Shown here: piece after piece, positions 36,722 through 50,088 of the stretch
How the letters are laid out: each line of letters begins with the position of its first letter
Position numbering within the stretch: position 1 is the first letter of the stretch
NCBI GenBank assembly: GCA_002794735.1
Contig: NBAZ01000003.1
Span: forward strand, 496,001-560,000
DNA length: 64,000 bases
Direction: 5' to 3'
Origin: Pyrrhoderma lamaoense
Lineage: Eukaryota > Basidiomycota > Agaricomycetes > Hymenochaetales > Hymenochaetaceae
Translations under genes and position numbers: made by a program
Notes under the pieces: model-generated
The model's input: only the letters and a program-made list of their open reading frames with translations
What the model was told of the DNA's origin: nothing
The model's database searches: none

Positions 36722-37392
36722 ATGACTCAATATGCTTCGTATTACTCTTCCTCGCTGGGTCCACTCAGCGTTGCCCGCATACTTATTTGCAAGCAATGTC
36801 ATAAGTATATCGCGTCAATGGATGATTTACTATCAAGAGTAAGGGGTGATTATCAATAATTGTACTCCACCAAACTAACCAACTTCCATCAAGGCATACT
36901 GTGGTGCGCAGAGTCCAAAGGCAGGGCTCTTCGATGATGTGTGAGTTTTCTTCCTTCCCTTTGTAGGGGATTTAATTAATTGCAAATAGATGCTGATCTT
37001 GAGACGTTTTTAGTCACAACGTATCTATGGGACAGCAACAAGTTTGGCTAATGCGAACTGGCGCCCATACGGTACGCGAATTAAAGTGCCTCGGATGTAG
37101 AGCATATGTTGGATTCCAAATCGTCCACGCTCATGAACCAGCTGAAAGATGGAAAGATGGTGCTTACATTCTTGAACGACAAATGTTCTTCATTCACTCA
37201 GTATATGAATGTGCATCAAATGAGAGTGAATCGGATGATTCAAGTTCTGAGGGCCGATCATTCAAATGGCCAGGGACGCCTCTACGTCTAAAAGTAGTGG
37301 AGGATATCAAGAAGACTCGGCGCACGAGGCGTATGACTGTCCTGTCAACAGCAAAGACGCCGTCGTCTGCCCTGCGTCAACAATCTCCATAA
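36722..37392 (+). CDS. Yippee-family zinc-binding protein
   Basis: Three exons join in frame. Exon 1 runs from ATG 36722 (MTQYASYY), intron 1 starts at about 36839, exon 2 begins AYCGAQSPKAGLFDDV, and exon 3 begins HNVSMGQQQVWLMRTGAHTV at about 37016. The Yippee fold is clear: first zinc pair CKQC, the AYCGAQ...GLFDDVHNV block, the TGAHTVRELKC strand, second zinc pair CLGC, YVGFQIVHAHEPAERWKDG, and the end block YILERQMFFI. The tail of about 60 residues is Ser/acidic then basic. Yippee proteins (yeast Moh1, human YPEL/cereblon-like fold) are small zinc proteins; Moh1/YPEL5 relatives associate with the GID/CTLH ubiquitin ligase. It is the only recognisable gene in a 13-kb desert. Confidence 0.88.
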
Positions 37393-40300
37393 ACGGTCTT
37401 GCTAAACTCGACTTTGCTTTCTTTCGTCCCACATTAATTTTCCCTTCCCGCTTGGCTCGGGTGTTTCCTGCCCTCACCCTTTTCCCTTTTCGGCTTCCTT
37501 TCAGATGTCCTTTATCTTTCTTCGTCCTTCTTTCTTTCTTTTAGGACGTCCTTCATCAAGGCGTGTTGATCTCGTGCCTCCACCATTGCTTTTCTAAAGT
37601 CCCCCTTATTTGCTTTTTTACTTTATATTATTTTCTTGTCAAAACGAAGCTATTCTTAACTTTGAATCCTGTAACTACGATGACACTGTATCATTACTCA
37701 CTTCGTGTCGATGTACGATATATACTCTATGGAAGTAGCATCATTAACAAACCCTGTATGTATGCTTGACGTCCTCAAGTGCACACCATATTCAGAAGAA
37801 TGATCCAGGAACTTGAAATGTATCGGCATAATGGAAGGCTTGATCCAGAAATCTGAAGACACTCATCGATTGTAGTGCGAGTGCTAGCGTCGTCGTTTCT
37901 TCATTACAGTGAGTAATTGTTTTGAGACTAATGAAACTTGAAGGAACGAACGAAAAATGAGGGGAGTTATCCAATTTACATGTAGATTCCAGGAAGGAGA
38001 TTATTACGTTTTTCCAAATGTAAATTGATATCAATGGAAGACACACACAATGCTCTAAGAAAGGAGATGTCACGCTTAGTACTGAAGCTGTCACAATGAC
38101 GGCGTTAGTACGTAATAATCAGATGCTGTTAGTCAGCAGTATGACTCTGGAAACCACTGACTACTGAGTCAAAAACATGTATCACTCTGTATAGCGCTAA
38201 AGTACCGACATATGTTTATACTCAAGTGCTAGGTGCTAAAACAGATGTACTGTATCGGATAACATGTACAAAGAACCCTTAAAGACCGCTTTTCATGATC
38301 TGATAAAAAAATATGTAACACTTCACGTAATAGTCCTACTCTAACCATGGTCATTGACTCACTGGTATCGTTGGATTTGCGAGACTACAATAGAGTCTCT
38401 AGTGCGCTGGAGCTAGTGAGGGCGTGGACTTCAAAATGTAATGTAGTCAACCCTGTTCAATCCTCATTTTTTATCAACGTGATAAAAAACAGTTTAAACC
38501 ATTTACGTACTCTTTCGTTTATATACTGTGTGTATGTGTATGCGAGCATAATTTTCTGTGGAACGCACCCTGGGTACTCTTGATGATAAGATGTAGCTAT
38601 AATTGAAGAAGAAAGGAGCGACAATGTCAGGGTGGCAAGAGGGCTTAGGGACGGAGGACGCCGGTAGAGACATCGCGTCGGAAGGAGGGGTTATAGGAAA
38701 GATTAGATCCCCCCTTTTTCACTTTCACTCGCTTCCCCCAGTATCATAGACAAATGACTACTACCACAATGATTGAGACTGGTACATGCAGATATGCTCG
38801 TACTCCTGTGAACGCTACACATCATCCTCATTCCGCGTTTGTTTATGTCAAGCACAGCGCGCACTATCTCGAATACCATGTATGGAACCAGGAAAAAGTA
38901 ATGCGGCAATCTCAATCGCAAAATTGATGCAACCGGTGAAGAAAAAGTCCGTGAAAAATATGATCTTGAGATCATCTGTCTCCTGACTAGAAACTCCATG
39001 AGCCCCTCTCTTCCATCTTTTCCTGTGTTCGATTTTTGGGGGAAGAAAATTGTGCCCAAGCTTTTATAACAGTTTTTGATCTGTGCGCGTATGAAGAAAA
39101 GAAAATTGAGAGTGAGACGCGGCCAAATATAGCCTATAGTCTATCAAATTCATAGCGACGAAAAGATCGAATTTGGTCAAGCGTCATGGGGGGCGGGAGT
39201 CTTACTGATGGAGAACAAATTTAGTTTGAGTTTGATAGAGCACTAGAACCCCCATTGCTTCTAGTGAAGTCTAGTTGTATATTATTTGCGCTTCACGTTT
39301 GCACTTCTAAGAGTAAATAGCAATCACTTTTGAGGTTACTATAGAGGAATGTATCTTAAAAGCATGCAGTACTAGATTATCCCACAGTGAGATGCCTAGG
39401 ATCTTATTGAAATTGTCAACCTTTGTCTTGGGCTGAGCCAAGAACTTCTGATGGCCTAAGTTGAGTAAGTCTAGAGTAAACCTAGACCTCATCTTAAGAG
39501 GAATGCAAATTAGGTATATACTTTTGGAGAGGTCTAACATATACGAAACAACGTATAATCCTCGCATAAACTAATACTTTCTACCTAGGCGATATCAGGG
39601 AACTCATCATGCTTTGATAGTTCTTAACCATTTTATGGATGCTCTAGAGTTGCATTTCTCAGGTAACCAGATAGTCGCCAGTGTTACATGTATGCGTAAA
39701 ATATATTCTGCATATGTATTGGTTTGGTAATCCCTTCAAAGTATCTCTATTTTTAATAGCAATCACATTTTTTCGATGTTGCCTTACGCATCTTGTTATC
39801 TCCCTCCTCATGTTGCCCACGGCTAAAGATAAGTCCTAGACTGATAGGGTCCTACCCAGCGCGCATACCTATAAGTCAGGTATATCTTGCCCTTTTTTTC
39901 CCTTAGTGTTTCTATACATTTTTTCGACTTGATTTGGGTTGTACGACTGAATGTGGGTCGGTGGCTTAAAGTTTGAGATGACACTGAATTGATGAGTAAG
40001 AGAGTATAAGTGAGGAAACTCAAGCCACCGACAAGTCCGCTTTTCCCGCTCTTTCCGTTATTGGTGTCCTGTTGAATCGTTGATTTGTCGATTAGTGTCA
40101 AGCCACCAATGCTTACATCACCGAAAAAGAGGTTTTTCATGAAAAAAATGGGTGGACTGGGGACGTCTGGGTGCTAGACTTGAAGTCAAAGGGAGTCACA
40201 CTCAACAGTAATCCACGCGCCGAGGATCCGAGACCTGATAAACAGGTAGATATTCAATTTCACCTGGGAATAGTTATTATACTGAAACTCAAAGATATCA

Positions 40301-41714
40301 ATTCTTAGTAAATCTCACGTTGAAGCTTCTCGTCGTGCTGCGGTCAGTCTTGACTATAGGACCTTGCTGACGCTTCCGACTTGGCATTCATCGCATTTTG
40401 GGTGCATAGAAATCGACCTTTGGGCTGTGTTTCGGTTCGAAGAAATGCAGGCTGACTTAGACACAATTGATCGAACGGACAAAACTTGTCATTCCCTCCA
40501 CAGAAGCTTACTGATCTATGTGTTTTTCGTAGAATGCTGTTACTGTTGCTCGCCAAGTGTGGCAATACCCCGGCTCCTGATCACATAGATAAATGGAAAT
40601 ATAGTCGGGTGAACAATATAAGATTTGAAACTATGAGTTTTATGGGTGAATCCGAGGCAAGTGACTTGATTTAGGGGACCCCACTTCATAATACAGTTCG
40701 CAAAATTTGCTCTAGATTTATCATACTTTAATTCAAATATCAACGACCAAGGTCCGGACGGGTTTAGGTCTGTAGAAGATCTATTATTGGAGCAACTGGG
40801 TTCTTACACTTCTATCATATACAAACTACAATGAGGCTACAACTGAGATTTGTCTTCTCGATGACAATATCAATGTCTCAGAGTATCGTAGGATGTCAAT
40901 GTATAGAGCAAAAGATAGATATTTGAAGCTCTGTTCGCTTCAGATACGCGCCTGAAGCAGAATTCTATGTCTTCGGTTCCAACAGGACGCGGGACAAAAT
41001 GTGAGAGGCTAAGACATAAACAGCTTCCGTTGCCTGCCCTCAAACATGAGAAACATGCCCAAAGCGCGAGGGACATAGGGCTGGATTTCGGCGGATATTA
41101 TACGAAGTCGTATTCGTCGTTGACTACCTTTTTTTCAATATAGCAGTTCCGAACAGTGTAGCTGTTCCTCCGTATTTTACGGCATCCTTGTGCCTCAATT
41201 GTCTTCTTTATTTTTCGCGTTTCGTAAGATTCATTTAGAATCATATGGCGGAAAAAGTTTGCGAAGAATTTACAAGTTTGAAATTGAATCATATGCTTTC
41301 AAATGCGAGATGGAATTCCCATATTCGTCCCCAAATGTTGGGGGCGGGGGTCGGTAGGATTGTTATCGGTTTCAATATCCTTTAGGCTATCGAGGATGGG
41401 AGACAGGAAGAGATAATGGAAGCCGAAGAACGTGTGTCTCCATATCTTATGAAGAGAGTGATTAGAATATGAAGTTGGAAGGTTTCGGGGGGTTTGAAGA
41501 GACAAAGAATGATCGGTGGAGAGGGGATGAGATCTAAAGGTGGCCAAGATCTCTTAGAATCTGATCGTTAAAGAGGGTTAGACCGTGTAGTCCTCATGTA
41601 CCATCGAAACGATTTTCGTTTAGTCAATTTTACAAGCTAAGCAAGAACTAGATGTGAACCAATGAGACCTAAAGGTAAGGAACAGAGGCCGGAGATCGCA
41701 TAATGAGAGACACA

Positions 41715-41733
41715 TCACGTGCGTAGCACGTGA
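41715..41733. promoter_or_regulatory. Palindromic pair of CACGTG E-boxes
   Basis: TCACGTG and CACGTGA face each other with a 5-base spacer (TCACGTGCGTAGCACGTGA), a perfect inverted repeat about 550 bases upstream of the Zn2Cys6 gene start. CACGTG is the core of fungal bHLH factors (Pho4, Cbf1, and similar). A paired arrangement suggests cooperative binding; this is inference. Confidence 0.4.
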
Positions 41734-41823
41734 CCAATTTTCTAATAACAATTTTACATCTTATCTTTTATTCAGGTGGAAATTAGCGGGTACTGAATAC
41801 GTACATAGATTCTTTGAGTCCCT

Positions 41824-41849
41824 GCAACCAGTGCAGGCAACCAGTGCAG
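41824..41849. repeat. Two tandem copies of a 13-base unit
   Basis: The unit GCAACCAGTGCAG occurs twice back to back, and each copy is flanked by CCTGCA/TGCAGG palindrome halves. It lies about 430 bases upstream of the regulator start. Possible small binding-site cluster or chance slippage. Confidence 0.5.
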
Positions 41850-42280
41850 GATTCTTTAAATGGAATCTGTTCGAGATTGTCCGGCGGCCGATGCTGCTGG
41901 CGGGTAAGCAGGATCAAAGGCGGGGTCCATTTCGGGTATGATGATGAGAAGAGATGAATTGATTCAGAGAACTTTTTATGGTCATTGAAGATAAGTCACC
42001 TTAATGGATGAAAGTCCCGCCGGCGCGAAGGGGTAGTAGGTCCTGGCGCACAGAGAACGTAGTAAAGCTATTGTAAGACGAGAGTGGCGGTGGAGAGTGA
42101 TGTGAATTGATCGGCTGTATTTGGAAGCCAACACGTGCCAGCAAAAAGGATCTCTTGAAGACCTTTCAGGAGCTCACACGGCTTGTTTTCTTCCCATGTA
42201 TTTCACAGTCCTGTCCGCTTTAATAGACATCGAGTATCTGCTTATATAGCCCTTTCTAATTCCAACTCGTTCATCGACGG

Positions 42281-45200
42281 ATGGAAATGCCCCCAGACCT
42301 CGTATACGTCGCTCAGAATGACCCTGCCCAATATAGACCCGGCATTTCACGCGGCATTCGGAACGGATCGAGGGACGACGGCGGGGAGGGTTCTCACTCT
42401 AGGGAAATAGAGCTAAAGCGCAGTCGCGGGGAAATATCTTGTGCAGAATGTCGAAGGTTGGTACATGCTTGTCTATCATCTTGGTCTTTGTAAAACAGAT
42501 CTTTGTGTTAATTCTTTCAACTACCTTTTTCATTCAGACTTAAGATTAAATGCGACAAACGGTTGCCGTGCTCGAGTTGTCTCCGTCGGGGTTGTGCCTC
42601 GCTTTGTCCAAATGGTCCGTCTCGGAACAATATATTTTACTGAAAGATTAACATTCCTAACCTATTCAATGACAACCGTATTTAGGGAGCCTTGCAACTG
42701 GTCAGGGGACAAGGTATACTTGATGATATCATGCTAGACGATCTTGGCATTAATGTCTGTGTACATAGATTTGTTTTAGCTGCGACTGATCACCTACACA
42801 AACGAATATCTAAAATGACCGAGAGGATTCGGCAATTAGAAGATGCGCTTGCAATCATGCATGGTGATTCAGATGAACCTCATCCGCTTTTGCGGGATGA
42901 GTTGCTCAATTTGAAAGTTGACAAAGGTGAAGACAAAAGGGATGACGTGAATGAAGTGCCGAGCGGGATAGACGCTCTTGGGACATTGTCCATCAACGAT
43001 AGAGGCAACGTTCACTTCTTCGGCTCGTCAGGAGGCTCGGAGGTAGGCGATTTTTGAAATACCCATATTCAACTCACTCACGGTTTCATAACTTTCCACA
43101 ATAAGCTTTTACTGCTGAATGACGATGACATGTACAATCATTCCCCAAACTTGATTGCTGCCTCTCCATTGTCCGCTCAATCTTCTATCCGTGACTCGAA
43201 GTCTCCTATCAGTCCTGAGATTGCCCTCTTCGCGAACGCCTTCCCCTTCACTCCATCAAGTTCTCTTCACGATATGCAACAAAAAATTGAGTCATATCTT
43301 CCACCCTGGGAAGATGCGGTCAAGCTCGCTGAGATTTATCTTGAACAAGCTGCTTGGCTTTTTCGGTCACTCACTCGGTCGCAGTTAATGGAAGAGATGC
43401 TTCCCGCAATTTATCACCAATCGCCTCCAAAAAGTATCGATGAAAAGCATGCAGACCTAACAGATTTTAATGTAGTGAGGCTGCAAGAATGCCGTGGGCC
43501 CCATTCGTTATCTCTATTATTCATGGCGTTTGCAGTTGGAACGCTCGTAGATCTCAATGCAGAACCATTCAGTGCAGAAGCTGACCATTACTACCAACTC
43601 GCACGAGCAGCTCTCACCCTTCAGAGCGTGTTTGAGCAACCAAACTTGTTTACTATCCAAGTATTGCATCTGATGAGTATCTACAACGGAATGCGACAAC
43701 CGAGCGCAAATGCAAAAGAAGATAACAACGAGACAACAAGCATGGAGATGTCTTGGAGTCTTATTCGTTTATGTCACCAGCTTGCTCAAACGGTAAGGTC
43801 GTTTGTGAATTTTAAAATTGCGTAGTTGTTCATTTTTCGCTTGGCTTGTCTAGATTGGCTTGCGTGAGTACCTGATTTCTGAATTAGGCAGGGACATAAT
43901 CACTCACTTTAATTCTCATAAAGACCGAGATAGTGCTCGTTGGGGTCTTCGCAGCCAAGAAGTTGAAAGGCGGCGCAACCTCTTTTGGGACTTGTATGTA
44001 GCGGATACATGGCAGGTAATGGCAATTCTCCATGCTCACTAGAGGATATTCTCACTCATCTCGTTTCATACTAAAAGTCATTGTCTACTGGCCGACCTCC
44101 CTCGATAACGTTGCCTTATATTGATTGTCAATTTCCAATTGATGAAGACGCCCATATCAACGAGCAGGGTAAGACGGAACCTGGTTGTGAGTATTTCAAA
44201 TCATAGACTAGACTTCTCCGTCTGATAATCATCATCTATCAGTTGGTTCTTGGTTACTTCATTTTACAAAAGAATGCATTGGCCCACTTACTGCGAGGAT
44301 ACTTACTGCCACTGTACCTCCATATCCCACTATCCTAGAGCTTGATGCAAAAATTCGGGACTTTCCTTTACCTTCCTTTCCCAGCCACATACCTCTTGAT
44401 CCTTCGAGACCTGCCCTGGTTATGGCACGTTTTGTACTTTCTCATGCGCGGGAAGTCACATTACTTTTTTTACATCGTAGCTTTTTTGCTCAAGCTATGG
44501 TTGACGATCCAATGAATCCACTGCGCAGTCAGTATGCGCCAAGCTTTCTGGCAACTTACCGAAGTGCCATGCATGTATTAAAATCCATCAGAGAAGAGTT
44601 TGAAATTGTTCCTGCGCTTTGCGCCAGGTTCTGGATGCCTTGGACTTACGCATTTTCCTCTGCCGTTGTCTTTGGTAGCATCGTCACTAGGGGACCTGGT
44701 TCAAGTATGGCCCCTTCTTCTCTTCAGGAACTTGATATGGCCTGTCAGCTCTTTATGAGTGCAAGTAAGCACAGCAGACGAGCTGCGAAAGCTTCTGTAA
44801 GTTTAACTATCCCGCTTCAGAAGGTGTGCTTTACTTATAAGATTGCTATCTAGGCCATTTTGCAAAAGCTTAAATTGAAAGCTCATGCAGCATACGATGC
44901 ATGCTTGCGCTCAAAAGGCTCGCCAAGTACAGAATGTATATTAGGTGTTAATCCAAAACTTGAGAAAGATGATGAACTAGATTTGATCAGCGGCCGGGTG
45001 CGACTTATCTCATCGAGGAAATCAAATTCGGGATCGAATTCTTCAAGAGAAACAACTTCACCAAGTAGACGAAATATGGCTTTCTCAAAACATACACCAT
45101 CACCACCAATCTCTCAAAATCAGCCAATACTGTCGGCCTCGTCAGATGATAGTCTCGGGACAGATCTGCGAGTTGCGACAGTACAGATGGTCGCAAGCCA

Positions 45201-45866
45201 GAACGTGAGCTCTGTGCGCTCTCACCAACAGGCATCGCCAACGGATCTGAGATTTCCCTCTGGGTGGGATGGTGTAGGTTCTGAGACACGTGAAGATTAC
45301 AAGATGATTTACCCAGGGAACTTACCGGACTCAAGTGTAGGAATTGGAAACGAAGTATATGGCTCGGCGACTGGCGTCAGGGGCAGCTATCCAGTGGTAA
45401 AATATGACGACTGGGGAGACGAAGAAACGACGACGCGATACTCAAATACGCATTCGCATTCGTCCCATCCTGAGATAAACAGGATGGACGGAATGGAATA
45501 CGGACGCCAGCAGCATGGGTTCGTATCTCAACACAATCATCGCGAACCACATCTTCATCCTTCACAGGTCCATTCCCAAACGCATATGCATCCCCATATC
45601 CAAACTTCCCTTCCCCCCTTAGCCCAAATAGTCAACCTATTGGAAACTATTCAGGCACATCCCCCCTTTCTGCTACCATCCCAAATCAGCATAATGTTCT
45701 CTACCATCAGCTTTCAGGAGGTGGGAATACACCTCCAGAATTATATGCTACAGCGCCGCGTGAGCTGTCGGAAATGGGGTTAGCATCACATCAATCAGGA
45801 ATCAACCAGAGGTGGACAAGTTACTTACAAGACTCCGGTTTGTTTTATAGTGGGAATTCGATGTGA
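42281..45866 (+). CDS. Zn2Cys6 binuclear-cluster transcription factor with fungal-specific regulatory domain
   Basis: The start is ATG 42281. The zinc cluster is split by an intron inside the motif: ISCAECRR joins LKIKCDKRLPCSSCLRRGC, giving C-x2-C-x6-C-x5-C-x2-C then C (x8), first Cys at residue 54. This is followed by SLATGQGTR, FVLAATDHLHKRISKMTER and a coiled-coil-like helix (IRQLEDALAIM), an order common in mushroom regulators. The Fungal_trans middle domain includes WLFRSLTRSQLMEEMLPAIYH and the VERRRNLFWDLYVADTWQSL block (across an intron). The tail is Ser/His/Gln-rich. The conserved C-terminal piece (RWTSYLQDSGLFYSG, TGA 45864-45866) is in a different frame from the preceding exon. 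One more C in the C6 run at 45613-45618 would connect them. Target genes are unknown; no biosynthetic cluster is adjacent. Confidence 0.88.
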
Positions 45867-48800
45867 CACGTCCATGTTTCATGTGATGTAAACCGCCTTA
45901 CCAGCCTTTACCTGTGTTCTGTAAAACTTTCATTCGTCGCATTCCGCTTTCGCATTTGCCACCGGCGTAGCTCGGGTCTTTAACCCTTGGCCATTCTGGT
46001 CCCCCAAAAGATGAAGCGCGATTCCGCCCTTCGTGTGTATGGACATGTATTTTTCCTTCTTCCGCCTTCCCCCCTTCCTTTTCTTATTTTTCTTTCTTGT
46101 TACCATGTAATATTACGGTATACTTGTGTCGTTGCTTCTTCCTCACCGTATTCTAGGTTTCATCCGCTTAATCTGTCTTTCCCAGAGCTGTAACTTGCTT
46201 TCCCTTGCACAAAATTTTAACGTTCTTTCTTAATGCCCATAAAGGGCTGGCCCCTTATAGAGAAAAGCGTCCTAGTGTTGCACATATTGTTGTAATTTGT
46301 ACCATATCGTAACTTTGTTCCATAGTATGTTTATACGTTGTTGTCCTTCGGTCTTCATCACATTATCTTTCATTTAATTGGGAATCATCGGAGTTAAATT
46401 ATTGTCCTTCGAGCTGATTGTGAGGCATACGAATTAGTTGAATAGTCCTTAGATGGCTCGTGTGCGCTTGCCTGTGGTATTGCTAGATAAGAGAGAAGAA
46501 AAGAAGCGAGAGTCCAGCACATTGTTTAAGACTCAGAGAACAGCTGTTAGATGAGATAATACATAGACCAAGAAAGGAAGAAGCCACTTCTAGGCTCGAA
46601 TAATTCTTTTTGCTTACGGCTTTCTCCTGAATCTCGCATTTATCCCGGTCTTCTACCTTCTCTTACTCAATCCTGATTTCATTCCCAGGTTGCTTTGAAG
46701 ATGGTGAACTGATCCATCATAATAGAGCGAATGAGGTGATTGAAGAGAAAGGAAACCTAAGACAGCCACAAGAAGTTCAGGAAGTCCGAGTCGCGGGTTT
46801 AGCCCTCCTCCCCCTCTTTTACCGGAGAAAGTGTCGTGAATTTACCGGAAATATGTACAGATAGATGCACGTGGGGAGAGAGAAAAAGAGGAATATGCTT
46901 CACGTTTCGTAAGAGTTCGCCAAAGAAAGAGTACAGTTAAGGTCCAGGAGGACGGAACGTGTGCAAGTGCTTGAGGAAGACAAGAATAGTGATGAAGTGA
47001 GAGCGGCGGGGATATCGTGAGCTGAAGAATCAGATATGTTAGACTTGTTTATATAGGGGAATCAGAGCTGGAGAGTCGACTGATAATGATAGTCCCGGAT
47101 CATAAAGACTCGGAGCACTGGCAGACGCGAAAGGGACCCGTCGGAGCAATTGAAGAGGTCGATGGTTAGCTAGATGAGCGGTTTAAATATCAGTTGTGAG
47201 CAAGATGCCGGTGCGATGGTCGCGCTGAGGACCTTTATGCCGACGGATTATCATCCCCATCCGAGCGAAGCGTACGCTCCAAAATAATGTGAAAAGAGGG
47301 AAAAAATAGAGGGAGGGGAAAAGCGAGACATGAGGATGAACTTAGATTGGGAATGAGAACACATATACACACGGTTGTTGGAAGGCCCATGAAGGTGGCG
47401 CACAGCTGGTACGTACTATGGCAAACGAAACATAGCCAAAGATCTTGTCATCACCGCCGTCTTATTTGGTGTAAGTTAGAAGCAGTTTCATCTTCCGCCC
47501 TAGGCACTGTATTCATACCAATATATATATGTTTGCCTATATCTAAGCGCGCATAGAATCAAGCTTAGTTCAAACTTGGAATCAGATAAAACAGAGTTAA
47601 TTGTTTGCATTATGGCTATTTACGAAACCGCAACGGTATGTATAACCCATACAAACCATCTGTATTTTACATTCAAGCACAGCTAGTTGTATCAGTCCGA
47701 TTGAACGCACATACCGCAGATCAGCCGCCGTGATCCCGTAACGAGAAAGTCCGGAAGGAGTAAACAAAGCAATCTGACTGGCACAACCTGGTGATTGTCC
47801 GACTCGTCCGACTGGGTTACTCACTAGGTTTAATGTAATTATTTCTTGCCTTACATACACGTACCTATGCTCAAGAAACATACACCAGTGATCTTATCTT
47901 CTCATCTTCGCTACCTCTGAAGCGCGTAATCAGCGTAACAGCGGTGGCGGTGGCGGCAGAAGACATCGAAATAACATTCTCAAATAAATACAAAAAAGGG
48001 CTGTGCTGTTTATAACCTCTCAAGACGTCAACGCGTATTTTGAACGTTAAGGTTCATCCTTTCCCTAGCTCACGTAGCCGCTATTTCTTTGAACCTCCGA
48101 CCATCCTGAGAACTAACGGAGCCTTATACCATCAGGACAAAGACCACCGGCTCAAAGAAGAGAGAAAAGACACTGATCCTATCTAATTGCGCGCAAACCA
48201 AGATCGTGTTCCTTAAAGCCCTTATTATAAGCCTTCATAAAAGAGCGAGATATAAAATGCATTTTAGCTTATTGGACAATGAGCCCTTCTACTCTGATGA
48301 GAAAAATCAGTGAGGATTACTGGGCGCCTAAAGACACATCTTACAAGAAAGGTACCGAGCAAGCTTGAGAGTACAGGGGGATATATTGATGGGTAAAAAG
48401 GGAAAGATAGGAGCAGGATCTGTTTTTGGACCATTGCCAGCGAGAGAATACAGCTCTTGAGACTCGGCCGACGAAGAATTATCCCTGCTTTGCCATTCCG
48501 CAGATGATGGGAAGACGGCCCGAATATTGTCAGTTTTACGTTGGCTCCATCCTCCTCAAATCTCCAGTACGTTGGCGATACACCTGTTCGGGTTGATCTT
48601 TCATTTATTTTCAATATCAGGACAGAGGTATTTGATCTCGAAGAAGGGGGGAAAGCATATACAGGTTGTGCGAACATGTGTTAGGCTACTTAGTTTATTC
48701 GCGCAAACTTCCGACTGGTCAGATCTAGGTCATAAACTCATCAGTGAGTATCGATCAACTCATATTAACCAGCTAGGTCCTCATGAGGGACTGTTGTTTT

Positions 48801-49289
48801 CATACGTTATACATAAACAATAATTTCTAGCAGATCGTTCAAGAAGTGGTACATAAATCATTGTTTCCCTTTATTTGTCCTCGCTTCCGAATCACGGTGG
48901 CTGTAATTGGTTTCTGTCACACACACACAAGTCGCATCAAGAAAGGCTTGGCTTACATGTTAAGAAAACTACTGAACACGGGATTTGCATAGAAGATAGA
49001 CGGAAGTCTTAGCCTCAGGGTCGGATAGACGGACGTATTGAACCGATAAAATGAATTGACGTCTGTACCTGTTATGCGATTCCGAGTCGGGAGATCGGGA
49101 AATAATCAATGAAATCAGTAGAGAGGACACGCTCTTGAAAAGCTTCAAGTTCCTCTTCTTCACATGGATACCACGATGAGCTACAGATTCTCTCGCTCAA
49201 GGACTTTAGCTTCTAGTATCATTGCGAACTTTTCGGTGACATGATTGTTGACCACTGACAGAGGTATTCGGAAGAATATCACAAGTGTG
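45867..49289. other. Intergenic region without supported genes
   Basis: About 3.4 kb. Frames up to 137 codons (for example 48264-48677, minus) carry no recognisable domain. Pyrimidine-rich DNA follows the regulator's stop. No RNA gene was recognised. Confidence 0.5.
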
Positions 49290-50088
49290 AACCTACAGAG
49301 GATTGTATGAGTATATGTAAGTGTACATATATAGAATCATGATTATCGCCCTCGCACTGCTTTAGACTAGCCTACGAGTCACCACATAATACATAAACAC
49401 ATTCATCATTCTCGAAATCTGGATCAAGCTCGGCTGATAGACTTGGTGACTTGGTTTTAGAAAGCAGCCACCATCTTCATACTATAGAACGTGATGACGA
49501 AGTCTAAGAGCTCCTCAACGCGTACTATACTTGGAGTTCTATCTCTCAACGGAGGGGCGTCGGGGTCTGGTAGAGGTATCGTCAATGGATTTGTGAGAAA
49601 CTACTAGTGCGGTAGGGACAGTTGGATGTAGAGTTTGTGTAAGACCGTTTCACTACATCTTCACGAATGAGTCTGGACGATAAATATACTGTACATTGTA
49701 CATGTACATGTAATTATCTGATGGCTATGTCTTATAGCAACAGTTAAACTCAAATTTGAAGAAAAGAGATTATTGATCGTAACAATTGTGTAAAAAGCAT
49801 CAGCTACAAAGAACTGATTAGCTCCAACATGAAAAGGCATTCTCGTTGATTTCGGAAACTCTTTGAAATATCTTCTGGACATATGAAAGCACTTATCACT
49901 TGCACCTTAGGTTACTTACTTATAATGACTACAAGTCTTTTGGATTCTATTTATACTGAACAGACTGAGAGTCTTTAATCGTAGATATGACGATACGTAG
50001 CTTGATCCATTATTCATTTGTACATCATACAATATACATTCTCATTAATTCTATATATCAACAACAGCTTGGGACGTCTACTATCCAA

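Larger units (their letters stand above)
37393..42280. other. Gene-poor region upstream of the Zn2Cys6 regulator
   Basis: About 4.9 kb without a supported gene. Frames up to about 118 codons (for example 38703-39059 on the minus strand) have no recognisable motif. The last 600 bases hold a palindromic E-box pair and a 13-base tandem repeat, listed separately, and are probably the regulator's promoter. Confidence 0.5.

Noticed and set aside
38703..39059. A 118-codon minus-strand frame
   Set aside because: No conserved motif; probably chance opening.
47597..47881. A 94-codon minus-strand frame with several cysteines, considered as a hydrophobin-like fragment
   Set aside because: It lacks the eight-cysteine hydrophobin spacing and a signal peptide.
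48264..48677. A 137-codon minus-strand frame
   Set aside because: Composition looks random; no domain, no neighbour exons in frame.
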